The notes: generated from the sequence alone by a model not told the origin. DNA of 22,036 nucleotides from Sphaeroforma arctica JP610 (GCF_001186125.1 NW_014040536.1:160044-182079); one strand, 5' to 3'; shown: positions 10,101 to 21,928, counted from the stretch's first letter. Numbers and translations are program-made.

Positions 10101-11304
10101 CCCGGCGGATCAGCGCACTCCAAATTCACACCTCAGCATCATAGCTATGGTGGACTGTTGGCATCAGGTATGTCTATGTGTAGATCACTGCCAGATTTAC
10201 CTTTTTTGATATGTCTCAAGCCACTGAGTAGCGAATGCTTTGCAGCATATAGTGTCACCATAGATGTAGCGCACTTTCCTCTTCAATCCCGTGTACTTTG
10301 GACATTTTAAATCGTCTCTGGTTGTGGGCAGTATTGTAATAATACTACCCTTCGCCGCACTCGATATTGACATATATATTCACAACCTTACAGTTAGGGG
10401 TGAATCCATATAATAATCTTGCCTGTCAGACTCCAGTATTCCGCCTACGTCTGGGCATCGCTCAGTATCTATTCAAAGACAGAGCGTTGTTAGACGAGTC
10501 GATTAGATGCGCTGTGTATGCTAAGGTGTGTCCACTTACCCTTCGGTCTTGTACTGCAGGTCGCATTCAGTATTACGGATGCTCGAGAAATCTCTTCCAA
10601 TTTGCGTGGTCTGTCTGTTTCACCGCCCGATCTTGATTGTTATTTAATTACACCAGTGTCCGGCTTGTGCATGACTCTTGGTTTTACTTGATCGGGGGGC
10701 GGGGAGATATTTCAATGCAACGCTCACGATTTCCCGAACGCATATGAAATGTAGGAGATCCGAGCCGATGACATGGAGTTCCATGCCGCCGTGAGAGAGT
10801 GGGTTACCATCATATGCAAAGGGGATGAAAGCGCGTACGAGCAGCAATTCAACGAGACTAGAAGGTGGGTACCGTCCATTAGGACAGATGTAGAGAATAT
10901 TTACATAGGTCCTATAGGCGCATGCCAAGTACATTGGAGCGTGTGTCGCTAAAAATTTCCTTCCTATGCCATGCATTTGAATATCAATATAGTGCAATTG
11001 CCGAAGCGAATTACAGGTAAATATGAACGGCCGTAATGCTCTTGAATTCATTTTATGCGACACCTTGCAATGGTTTCGCCTATTGGAACTTTGAACCAAC
11101 CTAAGCGGTGCAACAAATACTTAATTTGTGAACGGATGCGTAAAAGATAGATGCTGCGGCGACTGTAGTCAATTTACGTTGTTTATGAGGTTCTAATCGC
11201 TCTACTTACTATACAGCTTCTTCGAAGATAAACTGGTTGAAGGCAGAGAGGCAAGCAGTCGACTGATCAGCAAATTGATCACCGCACCACAGCCCAAAAG
11301 GTGA
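7189..11304 (+). CDS. TYR1: Prephenate dehydrogenase, fungal Tyr1 type, complete, 9 exons
   Basis: Exons: 7189-7453, 7930-8078, 8337-8462, 9283-9436, 9585-9706, 9991-10167, 10394-10525, 10755-10864, 11217-11304; 440 residues, close to yeast Tyr1 (452). The enzyme oxidatively decarboxylates prephenate to 4-hydroxyphenylpyruvate, with NADP in the yeast enzyme, the step before transamination to tyrosine. Visible features: Rossmann motif IIGLGDMG (11-18) followed by CDREERY (35-41); GQTSVKGPEIDAFDKYLP (98-115); CHSLHGP (123-129), equivalent to the catalytic-His HPMFGP motif of bacterial TyrA; EEHDKVTADTQVATH (170-184) of the helical dimer domain; LRIYSMKSHVYSGLA; TPNSHLS; and LGVNPYNNLACQTPVFR near the C-terminal third. 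The ATG has A at -3. The intron 2 donor (GTGATT) is weak but keeps the alignment. Intron 3 has a second, protein-equivalent pair of splice sites (8466/9287). MPP10 is divergent and IDE convergent. Confidence 0.95.
8463..9282 (+). other. TYR1: TYR1 intron 3 (820 bp)
   Basis: This is the longest TYR1 intron. It contains no frame with recognisable protein and no snoRNA or tRNA that I can support. Both ends carry tandem splice sites four bases apart: GTCGGTATGT at the donor side and CCAGGTAG at the acceptor side. Confidence 0.8.
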
Positions 11305-12427
11305 TAAGTTATTTTCAGCAGAGATATTGAGACGTTGAAACTTCATGAGCGATGTTGAGGTAGAAGGCAGATGTTGAAGAATCTATTTGATGGCACTTCA
11401 AATAAGTGTGGTACATAATGGCAAATGGACAACCGATATGTCAAATCAGCAACTAGTACCGTTTCAGAACCTTGTATTAACTTGCTAGCATACTGTCGGT
11501 AGGTATAGCCGAGTCACAATCATAGTTTGTTGACGAGATGTTGGCAGGATTTTATAGTGAGAATACATCAGAAAAGTATTCACGCTATTAGGATTTTAAA
11601 CGCCTGGTTGGTCGCATTTGGGATGCGTGCGTCTCGTACCTTTTTAGCAGCTGAACGACTAATAAAACCGCTTAAGTAGTATTTTTAATTGCGCGAGCTC
11701 GAAAAAGGTTCTGGAGAATCGAATTTGGTCGAAAGTACCTTCCATGCTTCTACGGCATTTTGTCCAATTAGCAGATATAATACTACATACATCAACCTGC
11801 GTGCTTGCACCGGCGGCGATATTATGAAGCTTTCAAATACAAGGTGCAGCATTTATGATGTTTGAACCGTTTGATTTGCCGCATGTTTACCTTGGCGAAG
11901 TCAATAGCTATATTGAAATCAAGGAAATCATCATTTTTTACTTTCGATGTTATGTTGCTTACAATCTTCCATCGCACCCGATTTGTATCCGACGAAATAT
12001 ACCATTAACAGGCCACTCTGCACTCATCCATAGATACAAATGTATGAAACGAGCCATATACAGTTTATATGATAGGGTTATGAAAATTGAAGGTGAATCA
12101 TATTCCTGCTGCTGTACACGATTTTTGACGATGTCTACAACGCTATTTTATCTGAGACCGAGCCTCTATGAAGCCGATTGAGAAGGGGTGCGAAATGTTC
12201 TTGTTCCGAAGTTTTCGAACACATATTATCTAGTTTTGGGAGTTGTTCATCCTAAATATGAAAGCTAACTTCGATAAAATACTATCATAATCTGTATCAA
12301 CCCGGCTGCACGCGTGTAGGCTGAATGTGTCTGATATGCTATACAATGCCCGACACCGTTTGCCATTCTCAATCCATTCTTGTTGCAAGCACAAGAGAGT
12401 TATGATACAGGTTTCCTTCATTTATCT
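11305..12427. other. Convergent spacer between TYR1 and IDE 3' ends
   Basis: About 1.1 kb carrying the 3' ends of both genes. On the plus strand the first AATAAA after the TYR1 stop is at 11661-11666, about 360 bp downstream, so the TYR1 3' UTR may be long or use a variant signal. An open frame of 108 codons at 11855-12181 (plus) matches nothing I know and has no supporting splice or family evidence. No repeat or RNA gene is evident. Confidence 0.55.
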
Positions 12428-12432
12428 TTATT
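12427..12432 (-). promoter_or_regulatory. AATAAA overlapping the proposed IDE stop codon
   Basis: The minus strand reads GAATAAAG, in which TAA at 12430-12428 is the stop of the last IDE exon as modelled. If AATAAA is the working poly(A) signal, the 3' UTR is only tens of bases long. If the GTAAGT at 12460 is instead used as a donor, this element is intronic. Confidence 0.35.
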
Positions 12433-15400
12433 CTAAGCATGTATGGTAGTCCCAACTTACAGGCTGCGGGTATAAACCGAGAGTGGATTTAAATTTTGGC
12501 ACGTCTTCACCTACGAAGTGTATTTTCTGCACACACTGTGCCGACAGTAGCATGCCCGCGGCAATGGCAAGAGATCCTCTCCTTGACCCAACCTCAGCTA
12601 TGGGCTGTGAACCGTGACCTTCAGCATCCTTTGTACCTACATTCCCATTACTCGACTTATTATCGGCAGATAAGGCGTTTTTACTATGCCCGACTTCCAA
12701 TTGATTGTCAAGTAGCACGTCGGCGCGTTGATCCATTAAATCATCTGACCCCTGGATAGGAAGGTGAGTGGACAATGAAAATCATCAATATGGTGCTGGA
12801 AATTAACATAGTGAGATCACACACATAAGGCAGCATCAGTCAGTAGATTCAAATCGACTCGCTCTAATGGAACACAAAACCGAATTGCACCATAGTAAGT
12901 CATTTAGTATTTTCAGTTCGCTTAACGCACCCACGCGAAGATATAACATGGCATGCGCGTGCGAGCGATTCGGAAGTGGGTCTGCGTTACCTCTACTATT
13001 GAACTGTCGTCATCCTCTCCCTGTACGCCCTCGGCATCCGATATGGGTGACGTGGACGCAGCTGGAGGACCAGTTGTGGTGAGTGCATTTGTGCCATCGG
13101 GCAGTTTATCGTCAACAACCTACGGGGTATGAGGAAAGACAATGTTATCACTCAAAGTTGACAAATGAGAGTTCTCAAAAGGAGTTCCTTGCTGGAAATA
13201 GTCCATATCTAATCAGGTACCTCTCAAGTAAGATCGCACGAGAAAAAAAAATACGAATATCAGAAAAAATCCAACAATTTACAACAAATGCGCAATACCA
13301 CCAAATTATCGCTCGTGTATGCGCAGAATCAAGGTTACCTCTTCTACATCGCGGATACTCATTCGTTTCTGCGGTTTCGTCTCATGTGACGTGACTGGTT
13401 TGCCACTGTCTACCGGATATTCACCTATCCAGAAGAAAGATCATCAATTAAAAACACTGCGTGAGAAAATGAAGTATGTACATGCAATGCGGGAGAAAAA
13501 CCGGTGAAAGAATCGATGCATGGTAATGTTAACAAGGGAAGCTTCAAGACAGAAGCTTCACTACACACACAACCAAATCAATTATTTGATGCGTGTCGAC
13601 GCTATGGCGCCGAGATTCGAATGATTTAAGGTACTCCGCATACCATTTTTACCGTTAATAACTCCATTAAGCTCCAAATTGTCAACCGTTTCGGTAGCAG
13701 GGCCCGCTAGCAAGCATACTTGTATACGCGTCGGACTTTTCGGTGAAATGTAAGTCCTGGATTTTAATTAAAAGATTAAAAGAGCATTTACTTGAACAAA
13801 CAAAACTTGTACATACAAGCACCGGAAGTGCATGTGCATCGAGGTGCGGTTAGCGCAACAATAGACTCATTTGCATTCGTTTTGAAGAAATGTGTGGCAA
13901 ACCGACTACAGACTTCTACAAGATCAGGGATTAAGTATGTACAGTAGAAATTCCATTAATGGTCTAAATTGTATGCGCTTGGTTACTACATGTGTACGTT
14001 GCTGATGCGCCGCTTAATGACATCGATATTCGAGAAGCATGCAGCGCAGCACTGCTGGGCACTGAACGTAATTTACACACCTGTAAAACTGGAGTAATTC
14101 ATCCTTTGTTCTCTTCTTGAGCTCTCCGGTTTCTAAAATAGAGCGCTGGAAGTGATATTGCTGATCTAAAATCTCTGACCAGTATTTATTAGACTCCTGC
14201 GACATGGACTGTTGCAATGGATATAGAAAATTGTTTCGAATCAGCCTATAGTATATACATTGCATAGACATCCAAAATAATTTATGGCAGTAATGAAGAT
14301 CTATTCGTGCACCAGACGGTAGCGCTTATCGCAAGAGGTCGCCACCAATTGCTCCTGCACATACAGTGACTGCATGGTCATGGATACACACATACCTTCG
14401 GTTTCTCTAGTTTCTTCGCGGCTAAGGTTTCCACATGTTTCCTAAATGTTTCTTCAGTCATATTGCTAATGAGCTCATCGACACTCCCAAGGAAGACATC
14501 TGTAGAACAAGACATTGAGCACGGTCCATGTTGGTGCGATAATTCTAAAACTTTCCAATGAAATTAATATTAAAAGTACTTCGCAGGTGTAAGACTTGAA
14601 TAAACAAGTCTCAAATGCACGAACATATGGTGTAATGAAACCTTCCAATAACGATGCACGCATTGCAACAATCCAATTCCAGACAGAACTTGATTGATAT
14701 TACCAACTCGAGATGCGAGGAACTCTGGTTGCTTTGATCCCTGAATTATAAATCGCATTCCATTGACTCCGTGTTGCCTTCGCAAACCGGCGTGGACGAT
14801 ATAACCTGGCATCGAGAGGTACATTTCGAAAGTGGTTAGTGCTTATGGCGGTCATTTAAGTTTTTTTCGCGCTTAATTTACTGATCGTGAAGCGGAGAAT
14901 AAAGTGTCAATAATTGGCCCGGATTCAACACGGCCACACCACGGATTCTACTTGTCCTGGGGCTGCACAATGATAAAAACAATCTTGAGATGCAAAACTA
15001 TAGCCCAAGAAAAAGTACTTCATATTGCAGGACAGAACAGATTGTCAGCTTTGAGTATTCATTCAATTACAACACACCTAATTGTTCGTTGGTGCGGAGT
15101 TGATTGAAGTAACTCTCATGTATGCACTGATTAAACAGTTCTATTAACACATTCTTCAGGGTAGAGTCCAGCCCAGTGACAACGTACACCTCGGTGGCGG
15201 TGACATCCAAATGTTTTGTCTCGATTTTCTTGTGAACATATTGGTAACCTTCTTCAAATCGCACGTGGCGATGCCTTTCCAGCTCACTCGGTTGCAGGCC
15301 AGTCCCGGACAAACAAACTCTCTCCAATTGCGGGATAAAATCTGCTTAAGCAACGAAGAAATTAGAGACTATCCAAGGAAAAGTATATACTTTTCCTTTC

Positions 15401-18400
15401 ACTTGTATTCTCTGTGAAATAAATAAATAAATAGAATTCCCTGTTGTTTACGTTGTGCTGAATACTACACTGAGCTGATAGTGCCCAAAGCAACGATAGC
15501 ACACGCCACATACACGATCATGCGCACTAAGCACACCGGATCAGGGCAGAAGACTCACCTCTCGCTTCTTTCCGTGTGAAGTTACCATGCACAAATGATT
15601 CTACTTGCACACGACTGAGCAGATCAGGGAGGAATGCTCTGAGATCATCGGGTGTGATGCTCTGAAGGACATTGAGCTTCTGAGCATGAGTCCAGAGTTT
15701 CTCATTGCTGAGCAGATGTGAACTGTATATGCAATGATGGTAGGGTTGTTCGGCTTCGAAATTGCTGTACTGCTGCCGTGCCTGTTATACATCAAATAAA
15801 CGCTTTCACAGGTCAGTAACTAAACTATAGTTTAAGCAGGCAGGAAATGCAGGCCTCCCGATGCCTTCACAATGTACTGGTTACACATACTGCGAAGAGT
15901 CTCAATGTAACGTTAAAATGAATTCATGGCGTTACGCATGTACGCGCAAGAGCAATTAAGCTAAACAGCGGGGCAGAAATATTCATTGAACATTTTCTCG
16001 CTTCCGTACCGGCGGAATAAACTGATTCCTTCGATGATTTTTTTTTAACGCAACCTTCTGGGATTTTTGAGAACACATCAAATTCACACCAGACATTTCA
16101 TTGAATCTAAGCACAGGGCCCTACTAAAACCGAAACAGGCGTCATGGGGTGAGTTGGAGCCGGAGGAGAATAAGTCAGTATGCACAAACAATTAGGTTAC
16201 CCAGCGTATTCTTATGTGCTCGAAATATACTATATACAAGGTATAAATATAGTGGAACTGTCGTGTTCTCAGCAGAAAAAGATCTGGCGGTACATCTAGG
16301 CTAATCCAAAGCAAAGACCGGTCGCGGTGTTCCCATCGCTTGACAAATAAATCACAATATACCTGTTCGCGTAAAACCTCAAATCGGGTGTCTTCGAATG
16401 AGAAATTGGCTATTTTGTCGATGATCATGTCCAGCAGTACACCTAGCCTGCGAATGTATCGAAGAAACTGTTTAGGGCCAAATTCGCGATACACCAAGAG
16501 TCACACTAGTGGCTTTGGAAACTGAAAGTAGCTCATGCGTGCTAGAATTGAAAGCACTACTTTATATAGGCTGCCAAAATTGTAGTTGACAATAGATATC
16601 ATATTGCAATTGCTCCAACTGTGGATGTGTGAGTTTGGAACCTGAAGAACGATGCACGCACAGAAAATTGACACGCTACCAACTTACTTGTGAGTGTATC
16701 CCTTCACGTGGAAAGAAATCCCGTACATTGAGTTGTCGAATGCGTAATCGAGGCCACCAAGGGCTGCAGCGTACGTTATCTCTGATAAGTCATCCTGCAT
16801 CGGCAAAATACAAGTGTGTGTTACCTACATATATGAAAATGAGTATACCACACACATGCAAACAATAGATAAGTCAAATGAAGGCATAATATAAGACAGA
16901 TATAGGAAAGTGTCCATCACAAAAGCGTAGCGACTGTTCCAACTAGAAATCGGGTCGAGGCAGAACAATTCACAGCGCCGGTCCATGGTGTAGCAGTGCA
17001 GTACCCGAGTGAGCGTAACCTCTCGCAACCATGATTGTGTAACTGTGTCTAGCAAAAGCCAATTTCTTGAGTGCGGCAATAATTATAACGCACACAAGCG
17101 ATCACTATCGACATACCTTCAGCAATTCGGCGAATAAATTGGTGAACACACAGTTTAACGGTGTAACGTATGCGAGAGGACTCACGAGATCGCAGTACAA
17201 ACGACCCTTGGGCAGAAGAAACGTGTCATCGTGTTTGTGCCACAGCCTGACCGTATTTGTCTGTGCAATCATACTCGGGACCTCTCGATCCTGAAAGTGG
17301 CGAATGTATGCATCATCGTGTCAGCAAGGAACGCATATGTACCCCGAGAAGCTAATTTCATATATGGGAATTCACAGGCAAAGCTAGAAGTGTATATCAG
17401 ACTTTTAGGGAACAACAATAGCGTTCGCGAAAGACTGCAGCGAAAAGCAGGGCACGACAATAAACTTTGACCGGTATCACTTACATGCTCATCTCTCTCC
17501 TTGATGGTGAAGTCTGATGGGATTAAGTTGTTGGGCTCTGGCAGTATGAGGGCTTCATGAAGCCCACAGCTTACCCATGCCTATTTTTGGAGTTCAAAAA
17601 CTTTGTCAGTGTCATACAATTCGGGGTCTCACTTCTACCCCACACAGACAGATGAGTTTATCATATACATAATGAACAGCTGGTCATAAGAAATTCGTGC
17701 ACTGATATGCATGCACAACAGGCACAGACAATCGACGGTCGCACATATCTTCGTCAATAATATACTCGCGGGTTCAATGGAAGGCACTTAATGCACATTT
17801 GTACATTAAGATGAATCTGAGGGGCTGTAGGTCCATGTCGTAGACGAATTCGACCGGTCGAGACGAAAACAAGAGTCAATACACCATGGAATATAACCCC
17901 CCCCCCCCCCCCCTTCGTTTTTAAAACACACTGACAGCTAGCAGAGGACCACAGAATGCTGCAAACAATTCAGTAGCTCATAACATCTTGCGTCCTTACC
18001 TTCACAACATTTTCATCCAGCGGCGAATTATCGTATTTCGTTCCATACCATTCCTCCGATGTTTGTGCAATGTCTCCAAAAGTGTTCGCCACCACAGTCA
18101 TCCTGTTTAACCCCAAGTGATGTTTAGTGGTGGGATTCGAATAGGTCGCACCAAATATAACAGAATCCATTATTGTGGGGGGCAAAGGGTCTTGCCGACT
18201 TTAGACCATTATTTTACTACTTCACACTGTATCTCTAAATTACAGTGTTTATGTAAACACCGTGGATGCGGTGGTTTTAGCGAACATACACTTATACCAG
18301 CACATACCTGCAGTTGAGGGGACTCATTAGCGAAAGAAAGTGCCTGATAGCCTCGGGTTTGTACTCGAACAGCAGATAGGCACCGGAGATAACATGTTCG

Positions 18401-21400
18401 GCGGGATAGTGCTGTGCATACGCGAGACAGACAAGAGGATGTGAGGGCGTTATAGCACAATACACCTAGTGCGAGAAAGCTGTTGGTGGTAGACCAAACA
18501 CGCGACAAAACAGAGCAAAAAAAGTTATGTTGTCATCAATAGCAGACAGGATCAAACAAGCTGGGACGTTGCCTCCACCGAAGCAACTCTTCGTATCAAA
18601 CTCGGCGTATAGTCATAAAATCTGCTCACAAATAGTAAGCATGTAAAGAAAAGCAATACACGCCCGAAATCTTACATGCATGTTGCTAGCTGTGGACGAC
18701 ACGTACGACGAAGGCGACTCCTTGTCCTTGAAATCCAACTGTATACGACACAGGCTGGCACATTCCTCGTGAATCCACTCCTCCACACCCGACTGTTTGA
18801 TTAACTCGATGTACTGGAACAGAAGTGTGCCGATGTCGTTGACGTGTTCTGTGATGGAGGCGCGTAGTTAGAGTGGTCGCTATATCTACCATGCAGTAAA
18901 TCTGAGCTAGTATATGTAACAGACTACGAGCCAAAACAAAATTTACTTCCACTCAAGCACCAGAGTTTGCAAAGGTCTAGATAGCTCATGGCCAGATGAC
19001 AAAGCACCGTACCACCACGAGATCAATTCAAAAACTCTTTCTATGAACTACCTGCTCTCCTTCAGTAGAGAGTTTGCCTGTGCGACTTCATAAACAGATA
19101 CGACACAAAAGCGACACACTCTACCCATATCAACTCCGAATACGTCTGTATGCTCAAACACTCCGAAGCCTTCAGCTCGCAAGAATATGCCCCTGAACTG
19201 TACGACATGCAGAATGGCATTCCTCGACATACATTCCCCAACCCTTGATACAAGTCCCACTTATCCCGTTCCTCTTCGATTACGTCCACAAAAGCTATAG
19301 CTCAGCGGAATAGCACTCGATATAGACCACACTTACCTAGTCCAACCTCGGTGACGTCCACTGTAATCTTGAACACTCCGAAACCATTAGCCCTGCGAGA
19401 GTCGCCTGCCATGGTCGACAGCGCCCAACCTTTTGCTTTAAGCACCGACAAGAGACTGCCGGGGCCTTCATGTCCGATCAGATGCGCTATGTATTGGGTG
19501 GGCTGGACAAAGGTACGGAGATTAGTCTATATGCCTAAGGATGTAGTGCATACATGCTTCTATGGCGCGAAAGGAATCCTACTACTGAACATTTTGTTGC
19601 GCTGTGTATCGAGGTGGCGGGATGACAAAGCTGGAAGCACTTTCATTTTTATTATAAAGGGCTAAAAATGCAGACAGGTGAGACTAAAACGCACTACTGC
19701 AGTATACACTTGCATTACAAACAGTGCTGTTTGGTGCAAATGTATTCTTTTACATTTTGAGTATTAAGACAAGAACCATCGTGCACATAAAAATCTTGCA
19801 CAGAAGGACCACGTTCAGCACACGATTCGATAATACAAACAAGTACGTACAAAAGGCACGGGCTGTAAACCGTTCCTTTGCGCATAACCGGCTGTCTCAT
19901 ATTCCTTGCTCAGAAGAAATAAACATATAGCTGGATCAATCACAATCTTTGCCACTCGATGTACCGCAGTAACATGTGGTTGAGGATACAATCGAGCTCT
20001 ATGACACAATGCGTCTAACATAGATATATTTCGTTCACTCGAATCCAATTACGAGATTGTGCACACCAGGCGAAACGCATGATGACTAGCATTCTAACAC
20101 ACCTTGGATAAGTAGTGCACTTGAGAGTCTCCAATGGGGAAAGAAAATGTTACGCGCCTGAACTCCTTCACTGGTAGCACTCTGAACAATCGCTGCAGCT
20201 GGTCTGGTCCATAAACATCATCCGGCCATACATCCACCGTGCGATTCTTTCATGGCAAACATTGCAAAAGGTTGGAATATACAAATATTAGCGAATCATA
20301 CGATTCTATCGTAGTAAGCAATTCCCGGTGTTCGATAAGGCCTATATGAGCATGTCGGATAGTAACAAATTGACTAAGCACGCCATGAACTCGTGCATTT
20401 CCTAATCATGATGGCAATATGCTGGTAGCTGTGCACATACACACACGTCGTTATTAAAGGTACCATAGCGCTAATATGGTAATATGTACTTGTGTGTATG
20501 CTCAGTATACTTTGTTTTCAACCTGAATCATCAAAGAATCGACTAACGGACAACAATTGCGGATAATGATATTTAGACCCGCGTACTTGTTTACAGCGAA
20601 TAATGATAAATAGACCCGTGTACTTGTTTACAGTCTATTCTTTTAAACAAGACGACAATCAACACTTGAATCCTACACACAACGAATCTCAGATACCAAT
20701 ATGTCTTTATCCCATCACAACTCTAGGCGCTTAGGCTTTCTGGGATTACGTACAACCGGACAACTTACTAGCGAGCATAAAAAATAAATGTCTTCCAACA
20801 GATGAGCGACAATGAAGTCAGGGCGTGCAGGTGAATGCAGCGGTACACAATTCCTCAGTGGAAAACTGATAACTCTCACGGAGGCGCAGGCTTACCGTGT
20901 TTTTTATATCAGAGAACTTGTCCAAAACCAGTATTCGAAGTTCTTCCAACGATTGCCTGCCCACGATGCAGAGTGTCATGATATTTGACGAGTAGTGTCC
21001 ATGGTAGAACTTGATTAGCTCGTCTCGCACATCAACCCCTCTAGCCTTGGGGCCGTCACCAAGTGTTTCGAGATTGCCTACGTTATGATTGTGTTGATGA
21101 TCAGACGCTGAACAACAAAGAGTGCATAACCTAGAGATTCTGGCAAAGCAAGCGGCCACAGAGGGCGCAGTAGACAGATCAAAACTATACAAACCTGGCA
21201 TAATAACCATATATGTAAACGCTCAGACTCTACAGCACACTTTCCAGTAGAACATGCGAGCATAAACTACCTGTGCCGAATCGATTGTAAACGTGATCTG
21301 GATTCGACGTCGACTTATCTAATTGGTTCAATCGCCACACATCCTGATTTATGTTTTTCTCGTGCTCTGAATTCACGGCCTGTATCTCCTTATCTTTGGA

Positions 21401-21808
21401 GGACTCCAAGAATAGCGGGTGGATGAAGAACTGCGACCAGCTGCACAATACAATAAACGTCGATATATGAGTACATAACCTTCTTACACGTTCCAACGGC
21501 GCATACAAACGGAATAGCGCACGGCCACAACCGACATAGAACTAGTCCTTGCATAGAGTAGCAACAGAGTCACTGGTGAACGACAAGCAGAACGACAACG
21601 AAACGCAGCAACAAGCTGAACGATTAAGAAGTGCAGCAATCATACCACCGTGATATACTCATCCGAACACAGTAGGGCCAACGAGCTAAAGATTCAATAC
21701 TTACATGTCAACAGCCTCTTCCAGCCACTGATGTTGCACATCGAAGTAGTAATTCGTGTGATCCGTGCTCGTGTATGCATTTGATGAACCACCGTGCCGA
21801 GCAAGGTA
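12428..21808 (-). CDS. IDE: Insulin-degrading enzyme (insulysin, M16), 5'-partial, 21 exons
   Basis: Exons: 21808-21705, 21440-21271, 21077-20896, 20246-20103, 19502-19337, 18848-18676, 18411-18308, 18102-18000, 17580-17485, 17290-17117, 16794-16688, 16447-16363, 15781-15559, 15341-15078, 14805-14704, 14499-14396, 14208-14081, 13756-13653, 13424-13339, 13119-12991, 12751-12428. They join in phase to 3072 bases, 1023 residues. IDE is a zinc metallopeptidase that degrades small peptides in a closed chamber. Visible: [19 protein letters not shown] (6-24); the zinc-ligand Glu and its partner in [13 protein letters not shown] (E60 and E53 here); [27 protein letters not shown] followed by [16 protein letters not shown] of the C-terminal half; [15 protein letters not shown]. 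The HxxEH motif lies off the right edge. Residues about 829-991 are a polar, acidic insertion absent from human [23 protein letters not shown] then resumes the family end. There is no peroxisomal AKL/SKL tail. A GTAAGT after LYPQP could mark a further exon. Confidence 0.94.
15375..15398. repeat. 24 bp perfect palindrome in an IDE intron
   Basis: Two 12-base arms (AAGGAAAAGTAT and its exact reverse complement) meet with no spacer, centred between 15386 and 15387. It lies 34-57 bases upstream, in the IDE sense, of the acceptor at 15342, where a branch point would be expected. Confidence 0.9.
17897..17913. repeat. Poly-C run of 17 (poly-G in the IDE transcript)
   Basis: Seventeen uninterrupted C residues on the plus strand lie inside the 419 bp IDE intron 17999-17581. 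The transcript carries G17. Homopolymer length may be uncertain for sequencing reasons. Confidence 0.9.
19118..19183 (-). pseudogene. Probable decayed partial copy of the IDE exon at 19502-19337
   Basis: In the intron just downstream of this exon, the minus strand reads [18 protein letters not shown]. The real exon reads [18 protein letters not shown]. The two DNA stretches share GGnTTCGGAGTGTT and GACGT in the same order and in the same reading frame, with one codon missing, and the similarity runs up to a GGGTA at the position of the exon donor. The 5' two-thirds of the exon is not recognisable in the copy. It is probably a remnant of a local tandem exon duplication. Chance similarity cannot be excluded over such a short length. 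Confidence 0.4.
20559..20632. repeat. Tandem duplication of a 37 bp unit in an IDE intron
   Basis: Two adjacent copies, 20559-20595 and 20596-20632, share GCGnATAATGAT, TAGACCCG and GTACTTGTTTACAG with about four substitutions. They lie in the 649 bp intron 20895-20247. The unit matches no known element that I recognise. Confidence 0.9.
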
Positions 21809-21917
21809 CTGTAGTATATAAGAACCCAAAAGTAAGGAATAGTTTAGTACTCCACAACTCGCAAATCAACGCGCAGCACAAATCATAGCACTGTTAAATA
21901 CGAAAATGCAATTTTAA

Positions 21918-21928
21918 TATATGTAATA

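Noticed and set aside
10623-10704. Inverted repeat of CGCCCGATC with a GATCGGGGGGCG partner in TYR1 intron 7
   Set aside because: The arms are imperfect and about 60 bases apart; weak and probably chance.
10644-11099. Minus-strand open frame of 151 codons
   Set aside because: It lies opposite TYR1 exon 8 and its introns, has no family resemblance and is better explained as a shadow.
11855-12181. Plus-strand open frame of 108 codons in the TYR1/IDE spacer
   Set aside because: No recognisable protein and no splice or family support, and a frame this long is not rare by chance. Transcript data could revive it.
18095-18190. GGGATTCGAAT resembling a tRNA B box
   Set aside because: No A box, acceptor stem or cloverleaf can be folded around it, and it lies beside an IDE exon.
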